NCBI GenBank assembly: GCA_016711405.1
Contig: JADJSZ010000001.1
Span: forward strand, 62,001-126,000
Direction of reading: 5' to 3'
Origin: Candidatus Hadersleviella danica
GTDB lineage: Bacteria; Chloroflexota; Anaerolineae; Promineifilales; Promineifilaceae
DNA length: 64,000 bases
Positions 42,945-53,544 of this stretch are shown here, in pieces; the first letter of the stretch is position 1, and each line of letters begins with the position of its first letter. Position numbers and translations under genes: made by a program. The notes beneath the pieces were generated by a model that saw only the letters and a list, made by a program, of their open reading frames with translations, was not told the DNA's origin and searched no databases.

Positions 42945-43664
42945 TTAGCAAGCGCCGCGTTGTTCGAGAACGGCCGTGACTGTCTTGACCAAAATCATGA
43001 TGTCGAGGCTGATACTACGGCGTTCGATGTAGGCTACATCCAGTTCAACGCGTTCGTCGAATTCCATAGAAGCACGGCCGATGATTTGCCATAAACCTGT
43101 CAGGCCGGGGGTCACTTCAAGGCGGCGCAGGTGTTGGGGAGCGTAGGTCTCGGCGGCGAAGGAAGTCGGCCGTGGGCCAACCAACGACATGGAGCCATTC
43201 AACACATTCAGCAATTGGGGCAGTTCATCCAAGCTGGTCTTGCGCAGAATTTTGCCGATGCGGGTGATGCGGGGGTCGTTGCTGATTTTGAAATCGGGCC
43301 ATTGCAGTTCGTTCAGGTGCATCAACTCTTGTTTCATCGCTTCGGCGTTGGGAACCATGGTGCGGAACTTGAACATGTTGAAGCGGATGCCATCTTTGCC
43401 CGTCCGTTTTTGGGTGAAGAGGACTGGCGCACCGGGGGAATCAATCCAAATGAGCAGGGCGACGATGGCGAAGAGGGGGAGCAATAAGGGGAGGGCACAA
43501 GCAACAATGGTGACATCCATGACTCGTTTGGCAATCGCATAGCTTTGACCAGTCAAAATACGTTGGGCTGGGTTGACCTTTTTCCACCAAGCCATCGTGT
43601 ATTCAGCTTCTACAACGACTTCTTCGGTATTTACTTGTGCTTGGGTTGTTGCTGTGGTCGTCAT
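42945..43664 (-). CDS. Undecaprenyl-phosphate sugar phosphotransferase (bacterial sugar transferase)
   Basis: 239 residues of the short (PglC/WbaP C-terminal-type) initiating transferase, which starts polysaccharide repeat units by moving a sugar-1-phosphate to undecaprenyl phosphate. One membrane/re-entrant helix (RVMDVTIVACALPLLLPLFA), then PVLFTQKRTGKDGIRFNMFK with FRTM, the catalytic-type KTSLDELPQLLNVLNGSMSL with VGPRP, and GLTGLWQIIGRASMEFDERV. Length and motif order are typical. An N-terminal Thr-rich extension of ~30 residues is unusual. Single-gene unit with its own terminator. Confidence 0.94.
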   Translation of the reverse strand: MTTTATTQAQVNTEEVVVEAEYTMAWWKKVNPAQRILTGQSYAIAKRVMDVTIVACALPLLLPLFAIVALLIWIDSPGAPVLFTQKRTGKDGIRFNMFKFRTMVPNAEAMKQELMHLNELQWPDFKISNDPRITRIGKILRKTSLDELPQLLNVLNGSMSLVGPRPTSFAAETYAPQHLRRLEVTPGLTGLWQIIGRASMEFDERVELDVAYIERRSISLDIMILVKTVTAVLEQRGAC

Positions 43665-43747
43665 GTCGTCACCTGTGTACTGCTAGGAATAAATGATTAT
43701 GACCCTATAGTACTAGCCTTATCTTACGGTGCGGCTTAATTTGCTGA

Positions 43748-43787
43748 GCAAAAAAAACGCCTTGCTGGTTTTTGACCAGCAAGGCGC
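43748..43787 (-). terminator. Intrinsic terminator of rpoC
   Basis: GCCTTGCTGGT/ACCAGCAAGGC stem, loop TTTTTG, followed on the minus strand by eight Ts; ~70 bp after the rpoC stop. A smaller stem (TTCAGGT/ACCTGAA) lies at 43822-43843. Confidence 0.92.
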
Positions 43788-43855
43788 AGAAATTAGTGAG
43801 GATTTGTTCGGTTGTAACGATTCAGGTCATGACACCTGAATTGTGCTTTTTGGTT

Positions 43856-46800
43856 TTACTCTAACAGGAAATCTTCACCGCTTTTTTTGGCGGCCATCGC
43901 TTCTGTTAGGGCATCCAATATGGCAAGGTCTGTGTTGTCATCCACCAACATTTTGCTGGGGTTGATTTCCACATTGGCTGGCTGTTCTTTGGGTTCTTCC
44001 AACCCTTCCACCACCTCGGTTTGTATCTTAAATCCTGTCCCTGCGGGGATGAGCTTGCCGATAATGACATTCTCTTTAAGACCAGCCAAGGCATCTTCTT
44101 TGCCGGCAATGGCCGCCCCAGCCAACACCTTAATGGTGTGTTGGAACGAACTCGCCGAGAGGAAGCTATCTGTTTCCAGCGAAGCCTTGCTGATACCCAA
44201 GATAACTGGTTGAGCGGTGGCAGGTTGCCCACCTTCATCAATCACTTCGGTGTTGCGATCCTCAAACTCACGCGAATCCACCAACTCGCCGGGCAACATT
44301 TCGGTGTCACCGGGGGTCATCACCACCACGCGACTGAGCATTTTGCGAATAATTAGCTCAAAATGCTTGTCGTTGATGGTTTGCCCTTGGGGTTGGTACA
44401 CGTCTTGGACTTCGCGGAGCAGGTACTGGGTGACAGCATCGCGCCCTTGAATTTCCAAAATGCGGTGGGGATTCTTGGAACCTTCGGTCAATTGGTCGCC
44501 GGGGGAGATGGTTTGGTTTTCGGTGACAACCAAGCGTGTTCCCGCAGGAATTTCGTAGTCGTGTTCTTCTTTGCTTTCCCAGACGACTTTGAGGCCATCT
44601 TTCTTATTAAAGACAACACGGCCGCTGTGCCGCGCCCCAATCACTTCTTCGGGGCCTTCTGCCAACACATCGCCCACTTCAACAGTGCCACCCGTGCGAA
44701 CTTTCACTTGCCACCCTTCGGGAACCTCATAGACATCATCTATCAACTTGCTGTTTGTGACAAAGACATGGCGAACGCCGTCAATGATGCGAATGGAGAT
44801 ACTGCCCCCAATTTCGCTGATGACCGATTCACCCTTGGGTTTCTGGCGGGCTTCAAACAACTCTTCCACGCGGGGCAAACCTTGGGTGATATCGCCACCA
44901 CTGCTGGCTGTACCGCCTGTGTGGAAGGTACGAAGCGTTAGTTGGGTTCCGGGTTCGCCAATGGATTGGGCGGCGATGATGCCGACAGCCACACCCATCT
45001 TGACGGGTTTACCGGTGGCAAGGTCGAGGCCGTAGCATTTGCCACATACGCCTCGGCGCAAATCGCAGGTCATGGCCGAGCGGACATAGATGTGATCCAT
45101 GCCCAAACTGTCAATCAAGCGGGATTCGTCGTCACCAATATGGTCGCCCTCGGCCACGATGATTTCGCCTGTCTCAGGGTTAACAAGGGTGGTGGAAGCG
45201 ACACGGCCGAGCATCCGCTCCGCCAACGTTTGCTTGCCGAAATTGTGCTCACGGCTCAGGAAAATACCCCGTGTCGTGCCACAATCTTCCGAGGTGACGA
45301 TGAGGTCTTGGGCTACGTCTACCAAACGACGCGTCAAATAACCAGCATCGGCCGTGCGGAGGGCTGTGTCAGCCAAACCTTTGCGGGAACCGTGCGTGGA
45401 GATGAAGTATTCCAACGCCGTTAACCCTTGGCGGAAATTCGAGGTGATGGGCACGGCGATGATACGCCCTTGGGGGTCGGCCATCAGACCGCGCATACCC
45501 GCCAACTGGGTGATAGGGCCGAAACCACCTTTGGTCGCTCCCGAAAGAGCCATCATGGCAATTGGGCCCGATTTATCCATCGCCTCGCGCACCGCGACTT
45601 CCACATCGTCTTTGGCTTTGTTCCATTGCTCGATGGTGCGTTGGTATTGCTCCTCTTCAGTGAGCAACCCACGGCGGTATTGGCGGTCAATTTGTTCCAC
45701 CCGTTCCCGCGCCCCATCTAAAATGCCAGTCCGGCTTTCGGGCACTGTTAGGTCGGCTACGGCCATCGTCACACCCGAGTAGGTGGCATAACGGAAGCCG
45801 AGGTCTTTGATATTGTCGGCCGCTTCCACCGTTGCTTTATCGCCCAATAAGCGATAAACCCGGTCGAGCAGTTTGTTGACAGCGCCTTTGTCCAATACCT
45901 CGTTTAAGAATTGCATCTCACGGGGCAGGGTGCGGTTGAAAATAACCCGCCCGGCCGACGTTTCAATGATGCGCTTCCGCATTTTGCCATCCGCATACCG
46001 CTCGCCTTGCTCATCAAAGCAAGTATCGGTGAGCAGTTTGATTTTGGCATGGATGTGCATGTAGCCTTGCGACAAGGCAATTTCGACCTCATCCATCGTG
46101 GCGAAGATGCGCCCTTCCCCCTTGCGATTGGGGAACATTTGGGTGAGGTAGTAAACGCCCAACACCATGTCTTTGGAGGGGCCGATAATCGGCTGGCCGT
46201 CCGAAGGCTTGAGCAGGTTGTTTGTCGAAAGCATCAGGTCAAGGGCTTCCTTGACAGCTTTGCTGGAGAGAGGGACATGAACGGCCATTTGGTCGCCGTC
46301 GAAGTCAGCATTGAAAGCGGCGCAGACCAGTGGATGCAGGTGGATGGCTTTGCCTTCCACGAGCTTGGGCAAGAACGCTTGGATGCCGAGGCGATGCAAT
46401 GTTGGGGCACGATTGAGCAAAATCGGCCGCCCTTGAATTACTTCTTCCAGCACTTCCCACACTTCGGGGGGTTGCCGTTCGATGACCCGTTTGGCGCCTT
46501 TTACATTGCTGGCGTAGCCATATTTGATGAGCTTGCTGATGACAAACGGCCGGAACAACTCCAGCGCCATCCCCTTGGGCAAGCCACATTCGCCCATGCG
46601 GAGCTTGGGGCCAACCACGATGACGGAACGACCCGAGTAGTCCACACGCTTGCCGAGCAAGTTGCGGCGGAAACGCCCCTTCTTGCCCTTGAGCATGTCG
46701 GACAGGGATTTGAGTTCCCGACGGCCGCGCCGGCTGAGGGCTTTGCCACGGTTGCTGTTGTCAATGAGGCTGTCTACGGCCTCTTGCAACATGCGCTTTT

Positions 46801-48178
46801 CGTTGCGAATAATCACATCGGGCGCACCCAACTCGAGCAGACGCTTGAGGCGGTTGTTGCGGTTGATAACCCGCCTGTATAAATCGTTTAGGTCGGAGGT
46901 GGCGAAACGGCCGCCGTCCAATTGCACCATCGGCCGTAAATCGGGCGGGATGACGGGCAAAACGGAGAGAATCATCCACTCGGGGCGGTTGCCGCTCTTG
47001 CGGAGGGCTTCCACTACTTGCAGGCGACGAGTAGCGCGTTTGGCCGCTTGTTTGGAGCGGCTGGTGCGCACTTCGCGCCACAATTCTTTGGACAAGGTGT
47101 CCAAGTCCATGCTTTGCAAAATCTCTTGGAACGCTTCGGCGCCCATGCCCGCCTTGAACACGTTGCTAAAGCGGCTCTTGGTTTCGCGGTATTCGGTCTC
47201 GTTCAGGAACATCCCTTGGGTCAAAGATTCGAGCAAATCTTTGGCCGTTTGCGCCCGTTGACGCAAGGTTTGCAGTTCGCTGTTGATTTGGTTGCGGATA
47301 TTCAGGGCGACGTTGGCCGCTTCGGAGCGCAGGTGGGTGATTTCCCGCTCTAAATCGGCTCCAGTGGCTTGCCGCTCCGCTTCGTTTTCTTGTTGGATGC
47401 GGTTGAGGCGGTCGGTGGTGATTTCTTGGATGAGGGCGATGTGTTCACGGCCGACGACATCCCCTTCATGGACGATGGTCACATCACCAAGACGCACGGA
47501 ATCGGCCGTTTCGGTGCCTTTCAGCCCTTCGAGGCGTTGTTCCACCACCCGTGCTTCGTCAACCGCTTCGCTGGTGGCGGCGGCTAACTGCTCGTCAAAG
47601 GTCTCCTTGAGGTTGCTCATTTCCCCTTCAAGGCGATGCAGGCGCGTGTTAAGGTCTTCGTTCTCTTGTTGAACGCGTTGTTGCATCTCCCCATCGAGGC
47701 GTGTCTCAGTCTCGCTCAAATCATCTTCGACTCGTTTGAGAGCGCGTTGGCGGGCTTCCTCGTCTACGCTGGTGACGACGTATTGGGCAAAGTACAGTAC
47801 CCGGTCTAAATTGCGGCGCGAAATGTTGAGCAACAAGCCAAGGTAGCTGGGCACACGGCGGGTATACCACACATGCGCCACAGGGGCGGCCAGTTCGATA
47901 TGGCCTAACCGTTCACGTCGCACGGAAGAGCGCGTGACCTCTACCCCACACTTATCGCAAATAATGCCGCGATAGCGAATATTTTTGTATTTTCCACAGT
48001 AACACTGCCAGTCTTTGGTTGGACCAAAAATTGCCTCGCAAAACAGGCCATCTTTTTCGGGGCGCAAGCGACGATAATTTATCGTCTCTGGTTTGGTGAC
48101 TTCACCATACGACCACGAACGGATGTGTTCTGGAGATGCCAAACTGATACGCAGGGAACGGAATTCTGTGCTTTCCAC
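43856..48178 (-). CDS. rpoC: DNA-directed RNA polymerase subunit beta'
   Basis: 1440 residues, full length and undamaged. Zinc site 1 ([20 protein letters not shown]) lies near residues 59-77. Residues ~140-310 form a long charged coiled-coil insertion. [20 protein letters not shown] and [20 protein letters not shown] mark the clamp and lid, and the catalytic Mg loop [16 protein letters not shown] is near residue 625. Zinc site 2 (CGTTRGIF to [13 protein letters not shown]) and [20 protein letters not shown] with HTGG mark the trigger-loop side. The unsplit gene excludes cyanobacteria. No rpoB is adjacent: a NYN gene with its own terminator precedes it, so rpoC has a separate promoter. Confidence 0.98.
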   Translation of the reverse strand: MESTEFRSLRISLASPEHIRSWSYGEVTKPETINYRRLRPEKDGLFCEAIFGPTKDWQCYCGKYKNIRYRGIICDKCGVEVTRSSVRRERLGHIELAAPVAHVWYTRRVPSYLGLLLNISRRNLDRVLYFAQYVVTSVDEEARQRALKRVEDDLSETETRLDGEMQQRVQQENEDLNTRLHRLEGEMSNLKETFDEQLAAATSEAVDEARVVEQRLEGLKGTETADSVRLGDVTIVHEGDVVGREHIALIQEITTDRLNRIQQENEAERQATGADLEREITHLRSEAANVALNIRNQINSELQTLRQRAQTAKDLLESLTQGMFLNETEYRETKSRFSNVFKAGMGAEAFQEILQSMDLDTLSKELWREVRTSRSKQAAKRATRRLQVVEALRKSGNRPEWMILSVLPVIPPDLRPMVQLDGGRFATSDLNDLYRRVINRNNRLKRLLELGAPDVIIRNEKRMLQEAVDSLIDNSNRGKALSRRGRRELKSLSDMLKGKKGRFRRNLLGKRVDYSGRSVIVVGPKLRMGECGLPKGMALELFRPFVISKLIKYGYASNVKGAKRVIERQPPEVWEVLEEVIQGRPILLNRAPTLHRLGIQAFLPKLVEGKAIHLHPLVCAAFNADFDGDQMAVHVPLSSKAVKEALDLMLSTNNLLKPSDGQPIIGPSKDMVLGVYYLTQMFPNRKGEGRIFATMDEVEIALSQGYMHIHAKIKLLTDTCFDEQGERYADGKMRKRIIETSAGRVIFNRTLPREMQFLNEVLDKGAVNKLLDRVYRLLGDKATVEAADNIKDLGFRYATYSGVTMAVADLTVPESRTGILDGARERVEQIDRQYRRGLLTEEEQYQRTIEQWNKAKDDVEVAVREAMDKSGPIAMMALSGATKGGFGPITQLAGMRGLMADPQGRIIAVPITSNFRQGLTALEYFISTHGSRKGLADTALRTADAGYLTRRLVDVAQDLIVTSEDCGTTRGIFLSREHNFGKQTLAERMLGRVASTTLVNPETGEIIVAEGDHIGDDESRLIDSLGMDHIYVRSAMTCDLRRGVCGKCYGLDLATGKPVKMGVAVGIIAAQSIGEPGTQLTLRTFHTGGTASSGGDITQGLPRVEELFEARQKPKGESVISEIGGSISIRIIDGVRHVFVTNSKLIDDVYEVPEGWQVKVRTGGTVEVGDVLAEGPEEVIGARHSGRVVFNKKDGLKVVWESKEEHDYEIPAGTRLVVTENQTISPGDQLTEGSKNPHRILEIQGRDAVTQYLLREVQDVYQPQGQTINDKHFELIIRKMLSRVVVMTPGDTEMLPGELVDSREFEDRNTEVIDEGGQPATAQPVILGISKASLETDSFLSASSFQHTIKVLAGAAIAGKEDALAGLKENVIIGKLIPAGTGFKIQTEVVEGLEEPKEQPANVEINPSKMLVDDNTDLAILDALTEAMAAKKSGEDFLLE

Positions 48179-48257
48179 TCGTTCGACCTCCGAAGGTATA
48201 AAAAAATCTTGTTAGACGTGAAGATGCTGAAGCGGTTTGAGGGCACCCTGATAACGC

Positions 48258-48294
48258 ACAAAAAGAGCGTAGGGCATGAAAGCCCACGCTCTTC
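48258..48294 (-). terminator. Intrinsic terminator between the NYN gene and rpoC
   Basis: AAGAGCGTGGGC pairs with GCCCTACGCTCTT (one bulge) across a short loop; on the minus strand a run of five Ts follows. It lies 150 bp after the NYN stop and 80 bp before rpoC, insulating the two. Confidence 0.8.
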
Positions 48295-48348
48295 GGGGTT
48301 TAGGGGGGAATTGATATCTCTCTATTTGTACCGCCAACAGGACTTATT

Positions 48349-48382
48349 CTACCCATTTGCCCCTTGTGGCGCAAATGGGTAG
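48349..48382. other. Perfect 12-bp stem-loop upstream of rpoC
   Basis: CTACCCATTTGC and GCAAATGGGTAG around a 10-nt loop, without a T-run on either side. It could be a processing or attenuation signal in the NYN-rpoC interval. Confidence 0.5.
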
Positions 48383-48444
48383 GCATGGGGGATGGCCAGC
48401 CGAGAGTTTCCCCTCGACTGGGGTGAGACGGCCGAGTGACCGAA

Positions 48445-49323
48445 CTAGGCCACGCTCTCTTTTTCTTCTAAGGTGCGGCTGGAGATGCGGCGGGGGCTAA
48501 CAACTTGCATGTTGATGGCTTGGAAGCCGTTGTCGCGCCCCTCGGCCGTGGCCAACTCAAACTCAAAGATGATGTTGCGGCGAGGCAGATCGGTGTAGTG
48601 AACATTTTCGGGGAGACGGGAATCGTGGAAAAAGACGCTTTCGTAGGGGGAATCGGGTAAACGGGGGTCTACTTTCCATAAATCAGCGGAGATATTGCGC
48701 AAGAAACGGATGAAGCCATACCCTTTGCCTGTGTGGGTGTAGCACACACCGCGCACCCGTGAGCCAATCTCGCCCCATGCAGGGCCTGTGCGGGCGGTGC
48801 TGGTGGGGAGCAAATTGGGCACGAGGTAGCCGGGCATGAACAAATCTGCTTCGCGCCGCAATTCGGAGGAGACGTTCTCGAAGGCGAGAACTTCAACGCG
48901 GCAACCTTTGTTTTGGAGAGCACGTACCACACGCACAAAGTCCCCATCCCCTGTGGCAAGTAGTACGCGGTCAAGTCCTTCCGATTGAAGAAGGACATCT
49001 ACGGCCAAATCTAAATCGGCATTGGCTTTGCCAAAACTGCGCCCCATTTCATCGACATACCAACGAATGTTTTTTTCGATGACTTTGTAGCCAAAGTCGC
49101 GGAGGAGTGAATAAAACCCGATTTGCCCATCCCTATAAACAGTATCGTGCTCGGCTCTATCTGCGTCGTACCCGACGTAGGTGTTGAGTCTCATGGGGTC
49201 GGCGCCATCCCGGCTGGCATAGTCGCGTAGAATGTCGTAACGCATGCCATATCCCCCATTGCGGTTGATGTTGGCAATGTCTACGTATACGCCGACTCTG
49301 GTTCCAGAACGGTTATTGGTCAT
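48445..49323 (-). CDS. NYN-domain (LabA/DUF88-like) protein with C-terminal cold-shock-like domain
   Basis: 292 residues. Residues ~8-165 are a PIN-like NYN RNase fold: GVYVDIANINRNGGYGMRYD (first catalytic Asp), DLAVDVLLQSEGLDRVLLAT, then GDGDFVRVVRALQNKGCRVE (acidic cluster). The C-terminal part, RGVCYTHTGKGYGFIRFLRN then VFFHDSRLPENVHYTDLPRR and FELATAEGRDNGFQAINMQV, follows the cold-shock pattern G-x-G-F-I ... V-F-F-H ... F-E ... G-x-x-A-x-N. Predicted RNA-cleaving or RNA-surveillance protein. ATG 49323 has GGAG at 9 nt. Confidence 0.83.
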   Translation of the reverse strand: MTNNRSGTRVGVYVDIANINRNGGYGMRYDILRDYASRDGADPMRLNTYVGYDADRAEHDTVYRDGQIGFYSLLRDFGYKVIEKNIRWYVDEMGRSFGKANADLDLAVDVLLQSEGLDRVLLATGDGDFVRVVRALQNKGCRVEVLAFENVSSELRREADLFMPGYLVPNLLPTSTARTGPAWGEIGSRVRGVCYTHTGKGYGFIRFLRNISADLWKVDPRLPDSPYESVFFHDSRLPENVHYTDLPRRNIIFEFELATAEGRDNGFQAINMQVVSPRRISSRTLEEKESVA

Positions 49324-50193
49324 TTTAGAATATCTCCAGTGTGAAATTTTTATAAAGTGCGTAACAATGCAGGGGCTTGGCAAGGTGGTTGCTGTTGCAT
49401 GAAGGGATGCAAGGGGCAACGAATCGCCTGAACAACGGCCGACTCGGGGATTGTTACGGGGGGATTTCTGGTGAGCGAATTCAGGTTACACAGTTTAGGG
49501 TGTGTCTTCTCGTTGGCTAAGGGACACGAATGGCAACAGAATTTGCTCTGTTTGAGGGTGGGTATGGATAGATTGACACGGCCGAAACACGGCCGTCCCT
49601 TGCGGGCGGCATCTCCCTGTTTGAACAAAATTCACAAATGGGGTTGTTTTTGTAGCGAGTGGGGGGCTACTGAACGGGGTTGGTCTGTGAACGGGCTTTA
49701 TTTTATGCAAAGGATGTGTTTGCGCCAAACTTTAAGATACTTTTGTAAGATGGCGTTTGTTAGCCAAGGCTTATCTATCGTCATTATTTAGGTGTGCATC
49801 TTTTGTCTTGGTTATAGCTTGTGTGGCCGTTGTAATTTATAACCCATAGTCACCTATGAAAGTGACCCGCTTGAACAGTGACTATTATCTATGAGCAATG
49901 GGCTATGGGACGCTAGACTAGCGAATGGTAAGATTGAAAGTAAGAAACGTTTAGTACTCTGATACTATACGCTGTTGTAAACTCAACAACAAATTGAATG
50001 GATGACTCTAAATGCTGAGGTAGCTAGGTTGCCGTGAAAAGCGATTGATTCACAGGGAACAGGAACCACACGCACTTGCTGTATTGTAAACCCCATAGCT
50101 TTAGGAATAAGTCGCTGTATTGGCTAAATGAGTTAATGCTTTGTACTTCAATGCCAGTGGATGGTTATTTTGTTATAGAAAGGAGAGAACCCT
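49324..50193. other. 870-bp gene-free region
   Basis: Between divergent genes. Holds one short ACACGGCCGAAACACGGCCG hairpin (49577-49601), a CGCTAGACTAGCG palindrome (49908-49921), a CCGTGAA/TTCACAGG stem (50029-50056), and the strong ribosome site AAAGGAGAG (50180-50188) of the next gene. No open frame with coding character, tRNA or riboswitch was recognised. Unusually AT-rich from 49640 on. Confidence 0.55.
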
Positions 50194-53100
50194 ATGCGCC
50201 CAAAAAATATTTTAATGAAACAATTCGCCTTAATCAGTTTGCTGTTGGTAGGCGTGTTATTTAATTTGGGGGGGGCGAATACGGCACAAGCACAAGGGGG
50301 ATTGGTTATCAATGAGATGATGAGTGCCAACCCCTCGGCCGTGCTTGACCCTGAATTTGTCAACTTTAGCGATTGGCTGGAACTGTACAATGGCACGGCC
50401 GCCCCCATTGACCTGAGTGGTTATTTCCTCACCGACGACCCAATCAATATCCGCCAATGGAAATTCCCTGTTGGAACAGTTATCCCAGCCAATGGGTATC
50501 TCCTTGTGTGGGCAGATGGGGAAAATGCGGGGCTACATACCAATTTTAAGCTCAGTGAGGATGGCGAAATCATCATTCTTTCAACCCCAGCCCAAGTGGA
50601 AGTTACGCGCTTGGATTACACGGCCGTTTCGCAGAAGCCCGATATTGCTTATGGCCGTGCCAGCGATGGCGTAGATAGCTGGCTCTACTTTGACCAACCT
50701 ACGCCGGGCGGGAGCAATGAAACGGCCGTGGGGTTGCCTGACGACGGCCGTGCCCCTCGTCCCGATTTTTCTCTGCCCAGTGGTCATTACACGGGCGACC
50801 AAATCGTAACCTTATCTTTACCAGAGGGCGCAATGGGGGAAATCCGCTACACCACCGATGGTTCTATTCCCACAACAGCCAGTTCGCTCTACACCAACCC
50901 CATCGTCATTACCCAAACCACCCCACTTCGCGCCCGCACCTACCAGCAAGGCGTAGCCCTCCCCAGCAACACTGAAACCCACACCTACCTGCTCAATATC
51001 GGCCACACCTTACCCATCATCACCCTTTCGGCCAACCCCGAATATTTTTTCAGCGATGAAATGGGTATTTACATTGAAGGGCCTAATTACGACCCCGATG
51101 ACCCTGAGAAAACAGCCAACTACTACCGCGCTTGGACTCGTGCTTTAAGCATGGAGTTTTTTGAGACAGATGGTTCGCCTCAATTCCAAATTGATGCAGG
51201 GGTCGAAATTTTTGGCAACTGGACGCGGCGCAATGATATTAAGTCGCTTGAAATCAAAATGGGGTCTGATTATGGCGATTCATGGCTGGAATACCCTCTT
51301 TTCAACGATGTGGCCGTTGACCGTTTTAAGAGCATCGTCCTGCGCAATTCGGGTGGCGATTGGCACAAAACCTACTTCCGCGATGCACTGACCCAAAGCC
51401 TTGTGGAGGGGCGGCTTGATATTGATACGCAGGGATATCGTCCCGCCATCGTTTACTTGAATGGCGAGTTTTGGGGCATCCACAACATTCGTGAAAAGCA
51501 AGATGAGAATTACTTGCGCGAACATTACGATGCTGACCCCGACGCAGTAGACATTATTGTCTTTGCTGAAACCCCACAGGCGGGTACACGCACCGAGATG
51601 CGTGCCTTGCGAACCTATCTGGAAACCCACGATTTATCCATCGCCGAAAATTACGATTATGTGATGAGCCGTATTGAAGTAAATAACTTCTTGGATTACC
51701 AAATTTCCCAAATTTATGTGGATAACCGAGACTGGCCGCACAATAATGTGCGTGCGTGGCGTACAAGTACCCCCGACGGCCGTTGGCGGTGGATGATGTA
51801 CGACACCGATGCGGCTTGGGGGCATTACGACCCCTACAACCACACCTACGACACCTTGACGTGGGCGACCAACACCACCACCAATCGCCCCGACCTCAAA
51901 TACACCCTTTTCTTACGCAAATTGCTGGAAAACCAAGGCTTCCGCGATGAATTTATCCAGCGGTTTGCCAGCCACATCAACATCACCTTTGACCCAAGCC
52001 GAGTGGTGAGCACCATTTCGGGCTTGCAAGCGACGTTGCAACCCGAAATGCCCGCCCATATTGCCAAATGGGGGTCTCCTTCTTCGATGAACAATTGGCA
52101 AAACTCGCGTATCCCCTTGGTGGTGAATTTTGCCAACAACCGCCCCCCGACGATGTTTACCCATATCAACAACTACTTTGCCCTGAATGGCACGGCCGCT
52201 CTCACCGTCCAAACCATCGGCGAAGCAGGTGATACCGTGCGCATCAACAGCGTGGCCATCCCCCAAGCCCCCTTCACAGGCCCTTATTTCAAAGATGTGC
52301 CCATTCGGTTAGAAGCGGTTCCCCAAACGGGACAAAGCTTCTCGCACTGGGAAATTGTGCCCGGTGTTCCAGTCAGCACCGACCTCGAGTATTTTTACAC
52401 GATTACCGATACAGCAAGCATCACGGCCGTCTTCGCCGCCCTGCCCCCCGTGGTCATCAACGAAATCCACTACCACCCCGCCAGCTTCCAAGGCGACGAA
52501 GCCGCCTACGAATTTATCGAGTTACACAACCCCAGCTTGAACCCCATTGACCTGAGCGGCTACTACATGGATGGCATCGTCTACACCTTCACCGTCGGCA
52601 CTACCATCGCCCCCGGCCAGTATCTAGTTCTGGCTCAAACGGCCGCCACCTATGCCGGACAAGGCTACACCGTCTACCAATGGCACAGCGGCGGGCTGAA
52701 CAACTCAGGCGAGACAGTGCGCCTTTACACCAGCGCTGGGTATTTGCTCGATGAAGTGCCTTACCAAGATAGCTTGCCTTGGCCGACCGAACCCGATGGC
52801 GACGGCCCCTCGCTTAGCCTGATTAGCCCGAACTTGGACAACGCCTTGCCCAGCAGTTGGGAACCGAGTGCGATTATGGGGGGAACCCCCGGCGGGTCGA
52901 ACACGGCCGTTACCCACCCCATCATCCTCACCGAATTCCACTACAACCCCAACGAAGATATACAAGGGTCAGATGCGGATTACGAATTTCTCGAGCTATA
53001 CAACGCGGGAGCCATTACCGTCACCTTGGCGGGCTATCAAATCAGCAACGGCATCGCCTTCACCTTCCCCGCTGGGGCACAACTCGGCCCGAACAAATAC

Positions 53101-53544
53101 CTCCTCGTGGCCAAAAACAGTGGCAGCTACCCATCCGCCAGTTGCACAGTTTACCAGTGGGCAAGCGGCAGTTTAGACAATGCGGGTGAATTGGTGCGTT
53201 TGGTGGATAACAACGGGGTCGAGGTGGACGCGGTGGTTTACGACGATGCCGCTCCGTGGCCGACTGCGCCCGATGGCGATGGCCCTTCGCTCGATTTGCG
53301 CAGTGCTTCGCTGAATAACGCCCTCGCCAGCAGTTGGATGGCCAGCGCGGCCGTGGGTGGCTCCCCTTGCGCCAGCAGTGTTCTGCCCGACCCCTCGGCC
53401 GTGACCCTGCGCCTCGCTTCGGCCAGCACCACCCACACGTCCACCCACGGGTTAGCGCTGTTCATACTCGGCTACGTCTTGTTGGCTAGTGCGTCTTGGG
53501 TTTTGCTCAATGCCGGCGCCGCCCCCACACAAGGTAAACAATAA
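50194..53544 (+). CDS. Secreted lamin-tail/CotH-kinase multidomain protein
   Basis: 1116 residues. Sec signal ending TAQAQG (~residue 34). Lamin-tail domain 1 (GLVINEMMSANPSAV...SDWLELYNGTAAPIDLSGYFL). A chitobiase/beta-hexosaminidase C-terminal-like repeat (IRYTTDGSIPTTASSLYTNP). A CotH kinase-like domain of ~350 residues (KSLEIKMGSDYGDSWLEYPL, VYLNGEFWGIHNIREKQDEN, WRWMMYDTDAAWGHYD). A beta domain of bacterial-repeat type (GQSFSHWEIVPG). Lamin-tail domains 2 and 3 (VINEIHYHPASFQGDEAAYE, ILTEFHYNPNEDIQGSDADY). A final membrane segment (LALFILGYVLLASASWVLL). Probably a surface protein, perhaps phosphorylating a surface protein or binding polysaccharide. ATG 50194 has an excellent ribosome site. 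Confidence 0.9.
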   Translation: MRPKNILMKQFALISLLLVGVLFNLGGANTAQAQGGLVINEMMSANPSAVLDPEFVNFSDWLELYNGTAAPIDLSGYFLTDDPINIRQWKFPVGTVIPANGYLLVWADGENAGLHTNFKLSEDGEIIILSTPAQVEVTRLDYTAVSQKPDIAYGRASDGVDSWLYFDQPTPGGSNETAVGLPDDGRAPRPDFSLPSGHYTGDQIVTLSLPEGAMGEIRYTTDGSIPTTASSLYTNPIVITQTTPLRARTYQQGVALPSNTETHTYLLNIGHTLPIITLSANPEYFFSDEMGIYIEGPNYDPDDPEKTANYYRAWTRALSMEFFETDGSPQFQIDAGVEIFGNWTRRNDIKSLEIKMGSDYGDSWLEYPLFNDVAVDRFKSIVLRNSGGDWHKTYFRDALTQSLVEGRLDIDTQGYRPAIVYLNGEFWGIHNIREKQDENYLREHYDADPDAVDIIVFAETPQAGTRTEMRALRTYLETHDLSIAENYDYVMSRIEVNNFLDYQISQIYVDNRDWPHNNVRAWRTSTPDGRWRWMMYDTDAAWGHYDPYNHTYDTLTWATNTTTNRPDLKYTLFLRKLLENQGFRDEFIQRFASHINITFDPSRVVSTISGLQATLQPEMPAHIAKWGSPSSMNNWQNSRIPLVVNFANNRPPTMFTHINNYFALNGTAALTVQTIGEAGDTVRINSVAIPQAPFTGPYFKDVPIRLEAVPQTGQSFSHWEIVPGVPVSTDLEYFYTITDTASITAVFAALPPVVINEIHYHPASFQGDEAAYEFIELHNPSLNPIDLSGYYMDGIVYTFTVGTTIAPGQYLVLAQTAATYAGQGYTVYQWHSGGLNNSGETVRLYTSAGYLLDEVPYQDSLPWPTEPDGDGPSLSLISPNLDNALPSSWEPSAIMGGTPGGSNTAVTHPIILTEFHYNPNEDIQGSDADYEFLELYNAGAITVTLAGYQISNGIAFTFPAGAQLGPNKYLLVAKNSGSYPSASCTVYQWASGSLDNAGELVRLVDNNGVEVDAVVYDDAAPWPTAPDGDGPSLDLRSASLNNALASSWMASAAVGGSPCASSVLPDPSAVTLRLASASTTHTSTHGLALFILGYVLLASASWVLLNAGAAPTQGKQ

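Noticed and set aside
43856..48178. Cyanobacterial origin suggested by the word-repeat spacers
   Set aside because: rpoC is one continuous gene, whereas cyanobacteria have split rpoC1/rpoC2; other genes also fit Chloroflexota better.
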